DNA from: Bacteroidetes bacterium SW_9_63_38
Lineage (GTDB): Bacteria; Bacteroidota; Rhodothermia; Rhodothermales; Salinibacteraceae
Length of the DNA stretch: 64,000 nt
NCBI GenBank assembly: GCA_003022435.1
Contig: PXUA01000014.1
Coordinates: 62,001 to 126,000 of the forward strand
Direction of reading: 5' to 3'
How positions within the stretch are numbered: position 1 is the first letter of the stretch; each line of letters begins with the position of its first letter. The position numbers and the translations under genes were made by a program. Positions 17,655-25,747 of this stretch are shown here, piece by piece. The notes below the pieces were generated by a model. The model was not told where the DNA came from, ran no database searches, and saw nothing but the letters and a program-made list of their open reading frames with translations.

Positions 17655-18059
17655 ATGGCCACGCCCCGAAAAACCTTGTGGCAATGCGCCACTCCCCATT
17701 CCACTTCAGCGCGTGATGGCTGCGCGCCTCCGGGGAGCGGTGTAGAGTTGGCTGACGGAATGGCCCGGCGGGGCGTCGATGGTATCCAGGCGCTGTCGAG
17801 CACGGCCGGTACGGGCGTCACGATTCGGGTCGGACGCGCCGGAAACGATATTCTGTGCATCGAGGACGATGGGTCCGGAATGTCATCCAGGTGTCGTGGG
17901 ACCGTCTTCGAACCGGGCCGGACCTCGCGGACCGAGGGCACTGGATTTGGCCTCACGACTGTGGAGCGCACTGCCGACGCGCAGGGATGGAGGGTCCCCC
18001 TTACGGAAGAAGAGGGCGGGGGCGTCCGGTTCGAGTTTAGAGACTGTTTTGATTTTTGA
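17655..18059 (+). pseudogene. Decayed histidine-kinase ATPase domain, haloarchaeal style
   Basis: An open frame of 134 codons whose second half is clearly the ATP-binding domain of a sensor kinase: CIEDDGSGMS (G1 box, DxGxG), VFEPGRTSRTEGTGFGL (G2 box) and QGWRVPLTEEEGGGVRFEF at the end. The F-E-P/GTGFGL/GW pattern is typical of haloarchaeal kinases. The N-box region is degraded, no dimerisation domain or receiver is present, and the frame ends inside an IS-type end (GAGACTG at 18040) that supplies the last codons. Non-functional relic. Confidence 0.65.
18037..18057 (+). mobile_element. Solitary IS-type left end in the kinase relic
   Basis: TTA followed by GAGACTGTTTTGATTTTT, matching the left end of the 381-bp element at 29854 (TAA then GAGACTGTTTTGATTT). 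TTA fits a TNA target. No right end is visible downstream before 19 kb, so most of the element has been lost. Confidence 0.55.
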
Positions 18060-18276
18060 GCGTCTTGAAATCGAGAGCCGATCAGTCTAACTCGGTTGCT
18101 TGCGAGCCGTTCGGGACCGGAATCAGTCGGACGGGAACCACCGGTCTGCAATCGTCACGTTCTCACGGATCGGTAGAGTCGGCCCTCGGCATGGAGAGAT
18201 GGACTATGATCACCGGCACGCTGCCCGTCGTCCCCCCTCATAGCCGCTCCCGGCCAGCCACGCATCTCTGTGCGCT

Positions 18277-18933
18277 CTACTCACTGGGCGCCTCAAAACC
18301 GAGATCGGCGTGGCTGCCGTCGCAAAAGGGCTTGCTACCAGAGGCCCCACAGCGGCAGAGTGCCCCACGATGCCCCTCGATTTCCGTGCCGTCCGCCCCT
18401 TCGATCGTGACCGGCCCTTCCACCACGAACGGTCCATCCTCGGTGGCTCGAATGTGAAGCGGCCCCTTCTCCCCGGCATCATCGGACCCGGAAAGGGGAT
18501 CGACGGCAATCTGTCCGTCGTCCTCGAACTCCCCGTCATGACTTCCGTCGCAGAGCGGCTTGTTGTCCGACCGACCGCAGCGGCAAAGGGCCATGCGCGT
18601 GTCGGTCAGGAGCATCTGGCCGTCGGCGCCGACCAGTTCGGCGTCGGCGTGGACCAGAAGTGGGCCGTTTGGAAACAGAGAGATGCGATTCGTCTCGGGC
18701 GTCGGCTCGGGGTGCTCCCCCTTCCGGGCAAGATGGAGAGCCCCAGTGGGGCACTGCGGCACGACTGCCTCGACGGCATCGGGGTCGGCCTGGTCGGGCT
18801 CAATCCAGGGCCGCCGCTCCGGATCGAACACATCGGGCAACCCCTCCACACAGGCCTGAGCATGGATGCAGCGCTCGCGGTCCCAGGTGACGGTGATGCT
18901 TTCACCCTCGTAGGTGTAGGTATTCGTATCCAT
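18277..18933 (-). CDS. CDGSH iron-sulfur protein with N-terminal mono-cluster ferredoxin-like domain
   Basis: 218-residue protein. The N-terminal part resembles the Fer4_19 (divergent [4Fe-4S] mono-cluster) domain, with C22, C28 and C61 (CIHAQAC ... QCPTGAL). It is followed by two CDGSH [2Fe-2S] modules: C117, C119, C128, H132 and C193, C195, C204, H208, each CRCG-x7/8-CDGSH. Such proteins are soluble and redox-active, of uncertain role. The ATG at 18933 removes an unlikely upstream extension. It is a single transcription unit, converging on the kinase relic. Confidence 0.88.
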   Translation of the reverse strand: MDTNTYTYEGESITVTWDRERCIHAQACVEGLPDVFDPERRPWIEPDQADPDAVEAVVPQCPTGALHLARKGEHPEPTPETNRISLFPNGPLLVHADAELVGADGQMLLTDTRMALCRCGRSDNKPLCDGSHDGEFEDDGQIAVDPLSGSDDAGEKGPLHIRATEDGPFVVEGPVTIEGADGTEIEGHRGALCRCGASGSKPFCDGSHADLGFEAPSE

Positions 18934-19135
18934 AGCAGAAGGAGAATATGAAGGGGGAACTGCTAAAAGGATCACTTCCTCGTCGGAAGGCGGTGATCTC
19001 GTCTCGCCATTCGAATAGCGAAGCGAGATTTTTAATGACTACCCGTTGTCAGTGTAAGAAAATCGCCCCCCGGTTCGTCAAGAGAACATCGTGACGGGGT
19101 GGTGATTTCGGAAACGACGTCTTGTCGCGAACCGA

Positions 19136-19366
19136 TCAACGTTGTGCGTTACTGGTCACGTACGATTTCATGTTCTCATATAGCACCTCCACCATCTTCC
19201 GGGTCCTTTCGAGCAGGTCCTCATTTCTTCCATAAAACGCATTCCCCATTTCCTTCGTGTTTCGGTCCACAAAAAAGATAACGATCTGATCCTCGTCGTA
19301 CCTCTCACACAGTCGCTTCGCATCTTTTCGACTAGGATGTTCACGTTCTGAAGGAGAGGCACTCAT
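19136..19366 (-). CDS. Small conserved-looking hypothetical protein
   Basis: 76 residues, not recognised. The body RLCERYDEDQIVIFFVDRN followed by LLERTRKMVEVLYENMKSYV has a credible alpha/beta pattern with balanced codon use, though at lower GC than its neighbours. The ATG is at 19366. No operon partner. It could be a recently acquired or decaying gene. Confidence 0.45.
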   Translation of the reverse strand: MSASPSEREHPSRKDAKRLCERYDEDQIVIFFVDRNTKEMGNAFYGRNEDLLERTRKMVEVLYENMKSYVTSNAQR

Positions 19367-19790
19367 ATGTCCGTTTTTTGAAGAAGAGAGATTTTTCGAA
19401 GCGGGAAGATGTCGATTCTGTTTGCTCTCTGGTGGAACCCCGAAGCTCCTTTCGCCTCACTCGTTACAATTTCTGAAGGCTCTTCTCATGCGCAGAACCA
19501 GGATGAGTTGCGGACTTCCTCCGTCGCAGGTGATCTATAACCCCTTCATTGATGCCTGACTGCATACGGCTTGAAGCGGGGAGAGATGTACGCGGATCCT
19601 CGATCTCATTCTGGACGCTGAACGTCAGGAGGGAGGCCGATTTCTCGTCTTTGTCGCCTGACAGTCGCCGCTGCACGTCTTCATTTTTGAAAACCACCCC
19701 CCGAACCCGCCTCTTTATCTGCGGTTGTAGAAACGACGCGCTTCACGTCGCGACGTAGTTTCTCACACAGCCCTTGACCGTCACGATTGT
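19367..19790. other. Gene-free stretch upstream of the oxidoreductase fusion
   Basis: Lower-GC sequence with no convincing gene. A GTG-started 77-codon frame on the minus strand (19464-19697) has no recognisable domain. The promoter of the 19791 gene must lie in its last part, but no consensus is certain. Confidence 0.35.
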
Positions 19791-21749
19791 ATGGACATCG
19801 CCATCGTTGGCTGCGGGGACGTTGCCGGCCAGTACGCTCCTGCCATCGCTGCTCACAACGCCCTTCGGGTGTCGGCTGTCGCCGACCTTGACGCCGACCG
19901 CACCGAGGCCCTGGGACGCACGCACGACGTGCCTTCGTATACTACCCTCAGCGACCTGTTGTCGAACGAGTCCGTCGGGCTCGTTCTGAATCTGACGAGT
20001 CATGCGGCGCATGCCGAGGTGACCCAAACCGCCATCGAGGCGGGGGTCGGCGTGTACAGTGAGAAGCCGCTCGCCCTCGACGCCGCCGAGGCGCAGGCCC
20101 TCGTGGAGGCGGCCGACGACCGCGGGGTGGTACTCGGGTGTGCCCCGTATCCGATCGAGGGGGATGCCCAAAAGTTGACGTGGCGACTGCTGGCGGACGG
20201 GCGGCTCGGGACCGTGCGGTGGGGCTACGCCACCACTCACATCGGACGGCTCACGGAGTGGCACGACAATCCAGAATCGATTCTGCAGGTGGGCGCGCTG
20301 TACGACGGCGCCGTGTATCCCCTCTCGGTCCTGACGGCTTACTTCGGTCCCGTAACGCATGTCGAGGCGGCTCACGACGCCCGGCTTGAGGCCGACCCCG
20401 GCGACGATTGGGCGCCCGACCAGACGGTGGCCGTTCTGGCCTTCGCCGACGGCTCTCGCATTCAGCTGTCGGCAAGCACCTACGTGCCCCACCAGACGAA
20501 ACAGTTCAACACCCTGGAGCTGCACGGAGACGACGGCTCCCTGTTTCTGGAAAACACGGGCGAGACCGAGGCCCCGGCCGATCCGGCCGTCGAGTTTGCG
20601 CGGCTGGGAACCGGCTACACCCCTGTCCGGCAGCAGGCCGACCCGAGCCCGGTGGGCCGAGCGGCCCCCGTAGCGGCCCTGGCCGCAGCCGCCCGCGGCG
20701 AACGCCCCGTGCCCGACAGCCTCGATCCCCGCCGGGCCGCCCACGTCGTCGCCGTCCTGGAGGCCATCGAGGCCTGTGCCGACGGCGCTGGGCCCGTCTC
20801 CGTAGACGGCCCCTCGTTCTCGTCGCCTGCGACGCCGCCCACGGTCCCCGCTCCCGCGGACCGCTTGTCCTCCATGCCCCCCATCGGATTCGGGTGCTCG
20901 CGGTTTCGGGACGGCACGTACGTCGATCTGACGTCGTCCATCGAAACGGCCCTGGACGCCGGCTGTCGGCTCCTCGACATGGCCGAGCTCTACGGCAATG
21001 AGGCCGAAATCGGGGACCTCCTGGATGCCCCTGGACGCCCGGATCGCGACGCCTTGTACCTCGTGAGCAAGGTCTGGAATACAAACCACGCCCCCAAGCA
21101 CCTCCGGGCCGCGTTCGACGCCACGCTCGACCGGCTCGGCGTAGACCGGCTGGACTGTTACATGCTCCACTGGCCCGACGCCTGGGCCCACCGCGGCCCC
21201 CTCGGCGAGCTCAAGGACCGCCCTACGGACGAGGCCGAGGCGCTGACCTTTCCTACCGACGAGGAGGGAGACATCATTGAGGCCGACGTGCCCCTCAGCG
21301 ACTCCTGGGCGGCCATGGAATCGCTGGTGGAGGAAGGCCGGACCACCCACCTGGGGGTAAGCAACGTCGGCCGCCCGGAGCTTCGGGAGCTGCTGTCCCT
21401 CGCCGACATTCCGCCCGCTATCGTCCAGATCGAGCGGCACCCCTACCTTCCCCAGTCCGACCTCGTTGCGTTCTGCCGAGAGCACGACATCGCGGTGATG
21501 GCCCACTCCCCGCTCTCCGCAGAGGGCCTGCTGACGGAGCCGGTCCTCCACGAGATCGCCGAGAACCACGAGATCGCTCCGGCGCAGGTCGTCCTCCGAT
21601 GGAACGTCGAGCGCGGCGTCGTTCCGATCCCGTCGAGCACCACCCCGTCGCACGTGATCGAGAACCTCGATGTCTTCCGGTTCGCCCTCTCCGAGGCAGA
21701 CCTGCAACGGATCGACGAACTGGCGGACCCTGAATGCGAGCCCCGGTAG
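19791..21749 (+). CDS. Gfo/Idh-type dehydrogenase fused to aldo-keto reductase
   Basis: One 652-residue chain holding two NAD(P)-dependent oxidoreductases. Residues 1-335 are a Gfo/Idh/MocA protein: Rossmann motif MDIAIVGCGDVAGQY, the conserved YSEKPLAL Lys motif near residue 92 and a C-terminal sheet domain. Residues 362-652 are an aldo-keto reductase with all four catalytic residues: D396, Y401 (LLDMAELYGNE), K427 (VSKVW) and H460 (YMLHWP), plus the C-terminal IPSSTTPSHVIENL cofactor loop. The Pro/Ala/Ser-rich linker is about 30 residues. Both halves look intact. A sugar or cyclitol substrate oxidised by one half and reduced by the other is plausible but inferred. Confidence 0.9.
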   Translation: MDIAIVGCGDVAGQYAPAIAAHNALRVSAVADLDADRTEALGRTHDVPSYTTLSDLLSNESVGLVLNLTSHAAHAEVTQTAIEAGVGVYSEKPLALDAAEAQALVEAADDRGVVLGCAPYPIEGDAQKLTWRLLADGRLGTVRWGYATTHIGRLTEWHDNPESILQVGALYDGAVYPLSVLTAYFGPVTHVEAAHDARLEADPGDDWAPDQTVAVLAFADGSRIQLSASTYVPHQTKQFNTLELHGDDGSLFLENTGETEAPADPAVEFARLGTGYTPVRQQADPSPVGRAAPVAALAAAARGERPVPDSLDPRRAAHVVAVLEAIEACADGAGPVSVDGPSFSSPATPPTVPAPADRLSSMPPIGFGCSRFRDGTYVDLTSSIETALDAGCRLLDMAELYGNEAEIGDLLDAPGRPDRDALYLVSKVWNTNHAPKHLRAAFDATLDRLGVDRLDCYMLHWPDAWAHRGPLGELKDRPTDEAEALTFPTDEEGDIIEADVPLSDSWAAMESLVEEGRTTHLGVSNVGRPELRELLSLADIPPAIVQIERHPYLPQSDLVAFCREHDIAVMAHSPLSAEGLLTEPVLHEIAENHEIAPAQVVLRWNVERGVVPIPSSTTPSHVIENLDVFRFALSEADLQRIDELADPECEPR

Positions 21750-21795
21750 GTCTCCCGGTGGTTCCCTGTCTCCCGCTCTTCCCTTTTCTCCTGCG

Positions 21796-21945
21796 CGCAT
21801 CCGCGTCCTGAGCGACCTGCATCTGGAGCACTACGACATTCCCGACGGCCTCCACGCAGGGACGGCAAAGCCTCCAGTGGGCGCGACGGACGTTCCCAAC
21901 CCGCGAGGCCATTCCGGCGAGAACCCTGCGTTCCGGGCGGACTGA
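21796..21945 (+). pseudogene. Fragment of a metallophosphoesterase N-terminus
   Basis: RIRVLSDLHLEHYD (21796-21837) is the canonical first metal-binding motif (D-x-H) of calcineurin-like phosphoesterases. The frame then runs into unrelated sequence and stops at 21945; no other phosphoesterase motif follows. A stub left by a deletion, lacking any start codon of its own. Confidence 0.5.
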
Positions 21946-22044
21946 ACCATCGAGGTGTAGCCCCGGCGCCGCATCCTCGATGGACGCGGTGCGTCCACCG
22001 TTGCGAGCGATGCACGGGGGCGTCCCGATCTACCAGCCGCTCCA

Positions 22045-22383
22045 TCAGTCCTCTAGGTCATCAAGACGGGCCGGCAGGGACGAACGATCAAAGGACTCCG
22101 GCAGTTCTTCTGTGCCGGAGGCGCGGGCCCCCGGGGGCCGCCGACTCACGGAATCGGTCAGGGACCGCCGGGCGGCATGCTTCGTGGGGCGCCCGCCGAC
22201 GCGCTTCCGCCACAACTCCCAGCTGGACCGCTTCAGGCGACTCCGCATCAGCGCAATGACGGCGTCCTCGTCGAGGCCGTATCGGGCCTCGATGGCTTCG
22301 AACGGAATGTCGTCCTTCCACGCCATCCCGATGATGTGGGAGACCTCGTCGTCGGAGAGGGAATGGTCGTCTTGAACACTCAT
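22045..22383 (-). CDS. DUF2805 (TIGR03643-type) protein
   Basis: 112 residues. The core SDDEVSHIIGMAWKDDIPFE, then IEARYGLDEDAVIALMR and SSWELWRKRVGGR, is the pattern of the DUF2805/TIGR03643 family, a small helix-turn-helix-like protein of unknown function found in marine and halophilic bacteria. The C-terminal 35 residues are disordered in appearance. The start at 22383 (ATG) is chosen over an upstream extension with no conservation. Confidence 0.75.
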   Translation of the reverse strand: MSVQDDHSLSDDEVSHIIGMAWKDDIPFEAIEARYGLDEDAVIALMRSRLKRSSWELWRKRVGGRPTKHAARRSLTDSVSRRPPGARASGTEELPESFDRSSLPARLDDLED

Positions 22384-22606
22384 GGGGGAACCAACACGTC
22401 GGTGAAACGGAGTTGATTTTGCATGCGGCGCACTCCGTCGTCCTGCGCCCGGCATGGATACAAGAACATCCCCGACTCCCCTTCCCCACCCTCGGTAAAA
22501 AGGGCGTTACACCTGGCAGAATGCCCCTCCGAGTCGGACCGCCCGGCATGCCCTGCGGCGTTCAACGACTGCCTCGGTGTCATTTCTCTGATCCCTCCCT
22601 GCCCTC

Positions 22607-23230
22607 GTGCCTCCATATACCTGTCGTGGCATCTTAGTGCTCTTTTCCGTCCTGCTTGCGGTCCTCGGGGGCGCCGGTCCGGCCCCGGCGCAGCCCGTCC
22701 GCGGGGTTGTCGACTCGACCGCGAGCGTGATCCACTATACCGGGACCGCGCCCCTTCACGAGTGGACCGGCACGAGCCGGCAGGTCGAGGGCCGGTTCGC
22801 ACTGGACCCCGACCGCCCCGACAGCAGTCGCGCCGTCATCCGCGTACCGGTCGCCAGCTTCGACAGCGGCAACGACCGGCGCGACCGCGGGATGCGGGAC
22901 GTGACGGAGGCAGAAACGTACCCGTACGTCACGTTCCGAGGGACGGCCTTTGCTCCGGCCGTCTGGGGCCGGGGCGCCTCGGGGTACCGCGGCTCCTGGG
23001 CGGTATCCGGGACGCTTACCTTCCACGGACAAACCCACGCTCTTGCCGACACGGTCCGGGTAGAGCTGGCGGCCGATTCCGTCCGGGTCCGGGCGCGGTT
23101 CCCCGTCTCGCTGACGCAATTCGGGGTCGAGCGCCCCGGAATTATGGGCTTCACCGTGGGGGACACGATCCGAATCGACGCACAACTGGTAGGCCCTCTC
23201 GTCTCGGATTCGCTCGCCGCCGTGCGGTGA
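22607..23230 (+). CDS. YceI-like exported lipocalin-fold protein
   Basis: 207 residues with an N-terminal signal peptide (hydrophobic ILVLFSVLLAVLGGAG, likely cut after PAPAQ). The mature part follows the YceI pattern: VIHYTGTAPLHEWTGTSRQVEG, then RDRGMRDVTEAETYPYVTF and WAVSGTLTFHGQTHAL. YceI proteins bind isoprenoid-type lipids in the periplasm. Monocistronic, converging with the minus-strand cluster that ends at 23280. Confidence 0.8.
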   Translation: MPPYTCRGILVLFSVLLAVLGGAGPAPAQPVRGVVDSTASVIHYTGTAPLHEWTGTSRQVEGRFALDPDRPDSSRAVIRVPVASFDSGNDRRDRGMRDVTEAETYPYVTFRGTAFAPAVWGRGASGYRGSWAVSGTLTFHGQTHALADTVRVELAADSVRVRARFPVSLTQFGVERPGIMGFTVGDTIRIDAQLVGPLVSDSLAAVR

Positions 23231-23279
23231 CGACGTCCTCCAGCCCGCAGCCCCCCAGCGCTCCCCTCGACCGAGCGGA

Positions 23280-24200
23280 TCACCCTTTCTGCGCGAGCAC
23301 GTCCAACTGGTGGGCGATGTAGGTCAGCTCGCCCGCCTCCACCTGACGGCGGCGCGTGGCCATCCATTCGGCGAACGCGTCCGCATCGAGGTCGGGATGG
23401 CCGGTCAATTCCGTCTCCACGAAGTGCAAGATGTGATGCAGGAAGTAGGCCTCATCGCCGGGATAGGCCTCGCCCTCCGGGAGCACGACCCAGTCCGACG
23501 CCCCGGCCTCCAGGAGGGAATCGTCGGCCCCCTGAAAGTGCGTTAGGAGACGTCGTCCGCAGTGGGCGCCGGATCGGCCCGGTTGGTCGGGTGCGTCGTT
23601 CATGCTCTCGTGGAAGAGTCGTTCAACGCGGGCATCCAGGTCGGCCTCCACAGGGGGCTCAAAGGCCGTCACGCCGTCGAAGTGGATGGGCAGGTACCAT
23701 AGGCCGCCGGGGGCAAGCAGCGGCGCGAGGGCGTCGTGCGCGTCCGGAATCGGGAGAAGGTCGAAGACCGCCTGGGCGGCGACGGCATCGTAGAGCGGGC
23801 CGTCGTGGGAGGCCGCGAGGTCGAAAAGATCCGCCGTCTGAAACTCGACGGACACGTCCAGCGGGCCGCCGGTCCAGGCCTGCGTCTGCCCTCCGGAGAC
23901 GCTGTACCCGCGGTCCTCGGCCCAATCGTGAAGCGCTGCCCGCGCGGTTTCGATGTTTTCAGACTGAATGTCGACGATGGTGTAGCGGAGCGCATCGACG
24001 ACCCGCGGTTCCAGGGCATCCACGATGCGCTGCACCGTAGCGCCGACGCCCCCGCCGACCTCCAGCACACGCACCGGCGAGGCCTGCTCGGCGATCCGCT
24101 CCACGAACTGGGTCCAGACCCGCTCATTCAGGGCGCGAGCGTCGACGGTCCTCTTGGCCGTCAGGTAGCGGGGATAGCTGTAGGTGTCCGGTTCCGTCAC
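23280..24200 (-). CDS. SAM-dependent methyltransferase of the pterin-like cluster
   Basis: 306-residue class I methyltransferase. SAM-binding motif I is VRVLEVGGGVGATVQRI near residues 44-60, followed by an acidic second strand (YTIVDIQ) and a DLFDL segment. It overlaps the glycosyltransferase gene by 4 bases (ATGA), so it is translated with it. Last gene of a minus-strand series with glycosyltransferase, PTPS-like and alcohol dehydrogenase genes. Substrate unknown; modification of the cluster's small-molecule product is inferred. Confidence 0.8.
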   Translation of the reverse strand: MTEPDTYSYPRYLTAKRTVDARALNERVWTQFVERIAEQASPVRVLEVGGGVGATVQRIVDALEPRVVDALRYTIVDIQSENIETARAALHDWAEDRGYSVSGGQTQAWTGGPLDVSVEFQTADLFDLAASHDGPLYDAVAAQAVFDLLPIPDAHDALAPLLAPGGLWYLPIHFDGVTAFEPPVEADLDARVERLFHESMNDAPDQPGRSGAHCGRRLLTHFQGADDSLLEAGASDWVVLPEGEAYPGDEAYFLHHILHFVETELTGHPDLDADAFAEWMATRRRQVEAGELTYIAHQLDVLAQKG

Positions 24201-25297
24201 GAGGCGTGTGGACGTTGCTGTGAGGAGCGTTGTACGATGTTATCCAGAAACGATGCAATTCGGCGGCAGGTCTCGGGCCACGTCGGCGTCGCCCGGTACT
24301 CGGCGACCGCCGCCCGGCCCATCTCGGCAAGGTGCTCGCGGTCGGAGGCCCAGGCCCGAACGGCGTCGGCAATGTCGGTTGCCGTCTCGACGAAGTAGCC
24401 GGTCTCCCCGTCCGTGACCACGTCTTGAACGCCGCCGCTCGGGCTGGCGAGCACCGGAAGCCCCCGCCCCATCGCCTCCACGTACACAATGCCGTACCCC
24501 TCGTGGGCCGACGGCACGGCCAGCACGTGCGCCTCGTCGAGCAGTGCCTTCAAGGCGTCGTCCGACACCTGCCCGTGCAGGGTGACGCGGGACGGCTCGT
24601 CCAGCCGGCGCAGCTTTTGGCGTACAGTCGCCGTGTACGCATCGTGCGCCGACGGGTCCCCGACCACGTCCAACGTCCACTCGGCGTCGGGGACGCGGCG
24701 CAGTCCCTCCAGCAGAAGGTGGAGACGCTTGCGGGGAATGAGGGTGCCGACGAACACAATGCGAAGCGCCCCCTCCGCTGTAGCTCGGCGGGATACGGCG
24801 TCGGGAGCGACGGCTGCCCCAAACCGGCGCCCACTCGGGCGGGCCACGACGTGGGGCCGAGGGCCCGCCAGTCCTTCCACGGCCTTCTTCGTGGACGGAC
24901 TGTTGTAGATCCGCCCGTCCGTGGTCCGCAGATGGCCCCGTTCCAGGAGACGGGCGGCGGCGGCCGACACCGCCGAGCGCTCTTCTCGGGCGCGGAGGTG
25001 GTGCACAATCGCGACGATTGGGGCGTCGATGTGCCTCCGCAGCCAGTGGTTGCCCACTGCGAGAGCAGCATGGTTGAGTTCGTCCTGCAGGACTACGTCG
25101 AGGTCCGCCGCCCGCAGCCGTCGCCAGAACGGGAGATTCGCGTTCTCGAGAAGCTGCAGCGGGTAGGGACGCTGCGGCTGGGAAAACACGATCACATCGT
25201 CGCCCCGGTCCCGGAGGTGCCCTACGAGCTTGCGGTCGTAGAGGTAGCCGCCCGACACCTGATCGAGATCGCCGTAAATCACCAGGCCGATGCGCAT
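24197..25297 (-). CDS. GT4-type glycosyltransferase of the pterin-like cluster
   Basis: 366 residues with the GT-B fold of family 4/1 transferases. The N-terminal domain starts MRIGLVIYGDLDQVSGGYLYD. The C-terminal nucleotide-sugar domain has FVGTLIPRKRLHLLLEGL and the E-x7-E motif (SAHEGYGIVYVEAMGRGLP). It is cytoplasmic, with no membrane helix. It sits 43 bp after the PTPS-like gene and overlaps the methyltransferase. Transfer of a sugar to a pterin/pyrimidine acceptor is inferred from context. Confidence 0.85.
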   Translation of the reverse strand: MRIGLVIYGDLDQVSGGYLYDRKLVGHLRDRGDDVIVFSQPQRPYPLQLLENANLPFWRRLRAADLDVVLQDELNHAALAVGNHWLRRHIDAPIVAIVHHLRAREERSAVSAAAARLLERGHLRTTDGRIYNSPSTKKAVEGLAGPRPHVVARPSGRRFGAAVAPDAVSRRATAEGALRIVFVGTLIPRKRLHLLLEGLRRVPDAEWTLDVVGDPSAHDAYTATVRQKLRRLDEPSRVTLHGQVSDDALKALLDEAHVLAVPSAHEGYGIVYVEAMGRGLPVLASPSGGVQDVVTDGETGYFVETATDIADAVRAWASDREHLAEMGRAAVAEYRATPTWPETCRRIASFLDNIVQRSSQQRPHAS

Positions 25298-25340
25298 GGA
25301 ATCCCGTTACGGTGGCAGGCAACTGAGGTGGCAAGCAACG

Positions 25341-25709
25341 CTACGCACTGTACGACGCCCAGGCATCCTCGTCCTCCCAGATCTTCACCGTCGTGTCGAG
25401 CCCGTCGGTGTCGAGCTGCTCCTCCAGCGACGTGCAGAAGATGCGTGAGAAGTGCTCGATGCTCGGATTAAGGCCTTCAAACTCCGGCAGGTCGTTGAGG
25501 GTGGCGTCGCGGTAGCGGTCCACGAGCCCGTCGAGGGCGTCCTCCACCTCCACGATATCGACCAGATAGCCGTTGTCGTTAAGGTGCTCCCCTTCCAGTA
25601 GCACCTCCACCGCGAAGTGATGCGAATGCCATTCATTTTCGGGGCCGCAGTTGGGCACCGTAAGGTAGTGCTGGGCCACGAAGTCCCGGCGAACCATGAG
25701 TTGATACAT
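25341..25709 (-). CDS. 6-pyruvoyl-tetrahydropterin synthase / QueD-like protein
   Basis: 122 residues of the PTPS/QueD fold. Zinc ligands H14 (RRDFVAQHY), H28 and H30 (NEWHSHHF) are in place, with a Cys at 21 in the catalytic-cysteine region, though the Cys-to-HxH spacing (C-x6-HSH) is longer than in classic QueD (C-x3-HGH). The segment NDLPEFEGLNPSIEHFSR gives the conserved Asn-Pro-Ser/Glu part. The ATG at 25709 matches family starts. It lies between alcohol dehydrogenase and glycosyltransferase, which argues for a role other than queuosine synthesis. Confidence 0.85.
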   Translation of the reverse strand: MYQLMVRRDFVAQHYLTVPNCGPENEWHSHHFAVEVLLEGEHLNDNGYLVDIVEVEDALDGLVDRYRDATLNDLPEFEGLNPSIEHFSRIFCTSLEEQLDTDGLDTTVKIWEDEDAWASYSA

Positions 25710-25747
25710 CGTACTGGGGCTGTGAACAGAGGTCAAACAGAGACGAA

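Noticed and set aside
19464-19697. Possible 77-codon minus-strand gene
   Set aside because: GTG start, no recognisable domain, no neighbours in operon; could be chance in a lower-GC gap.
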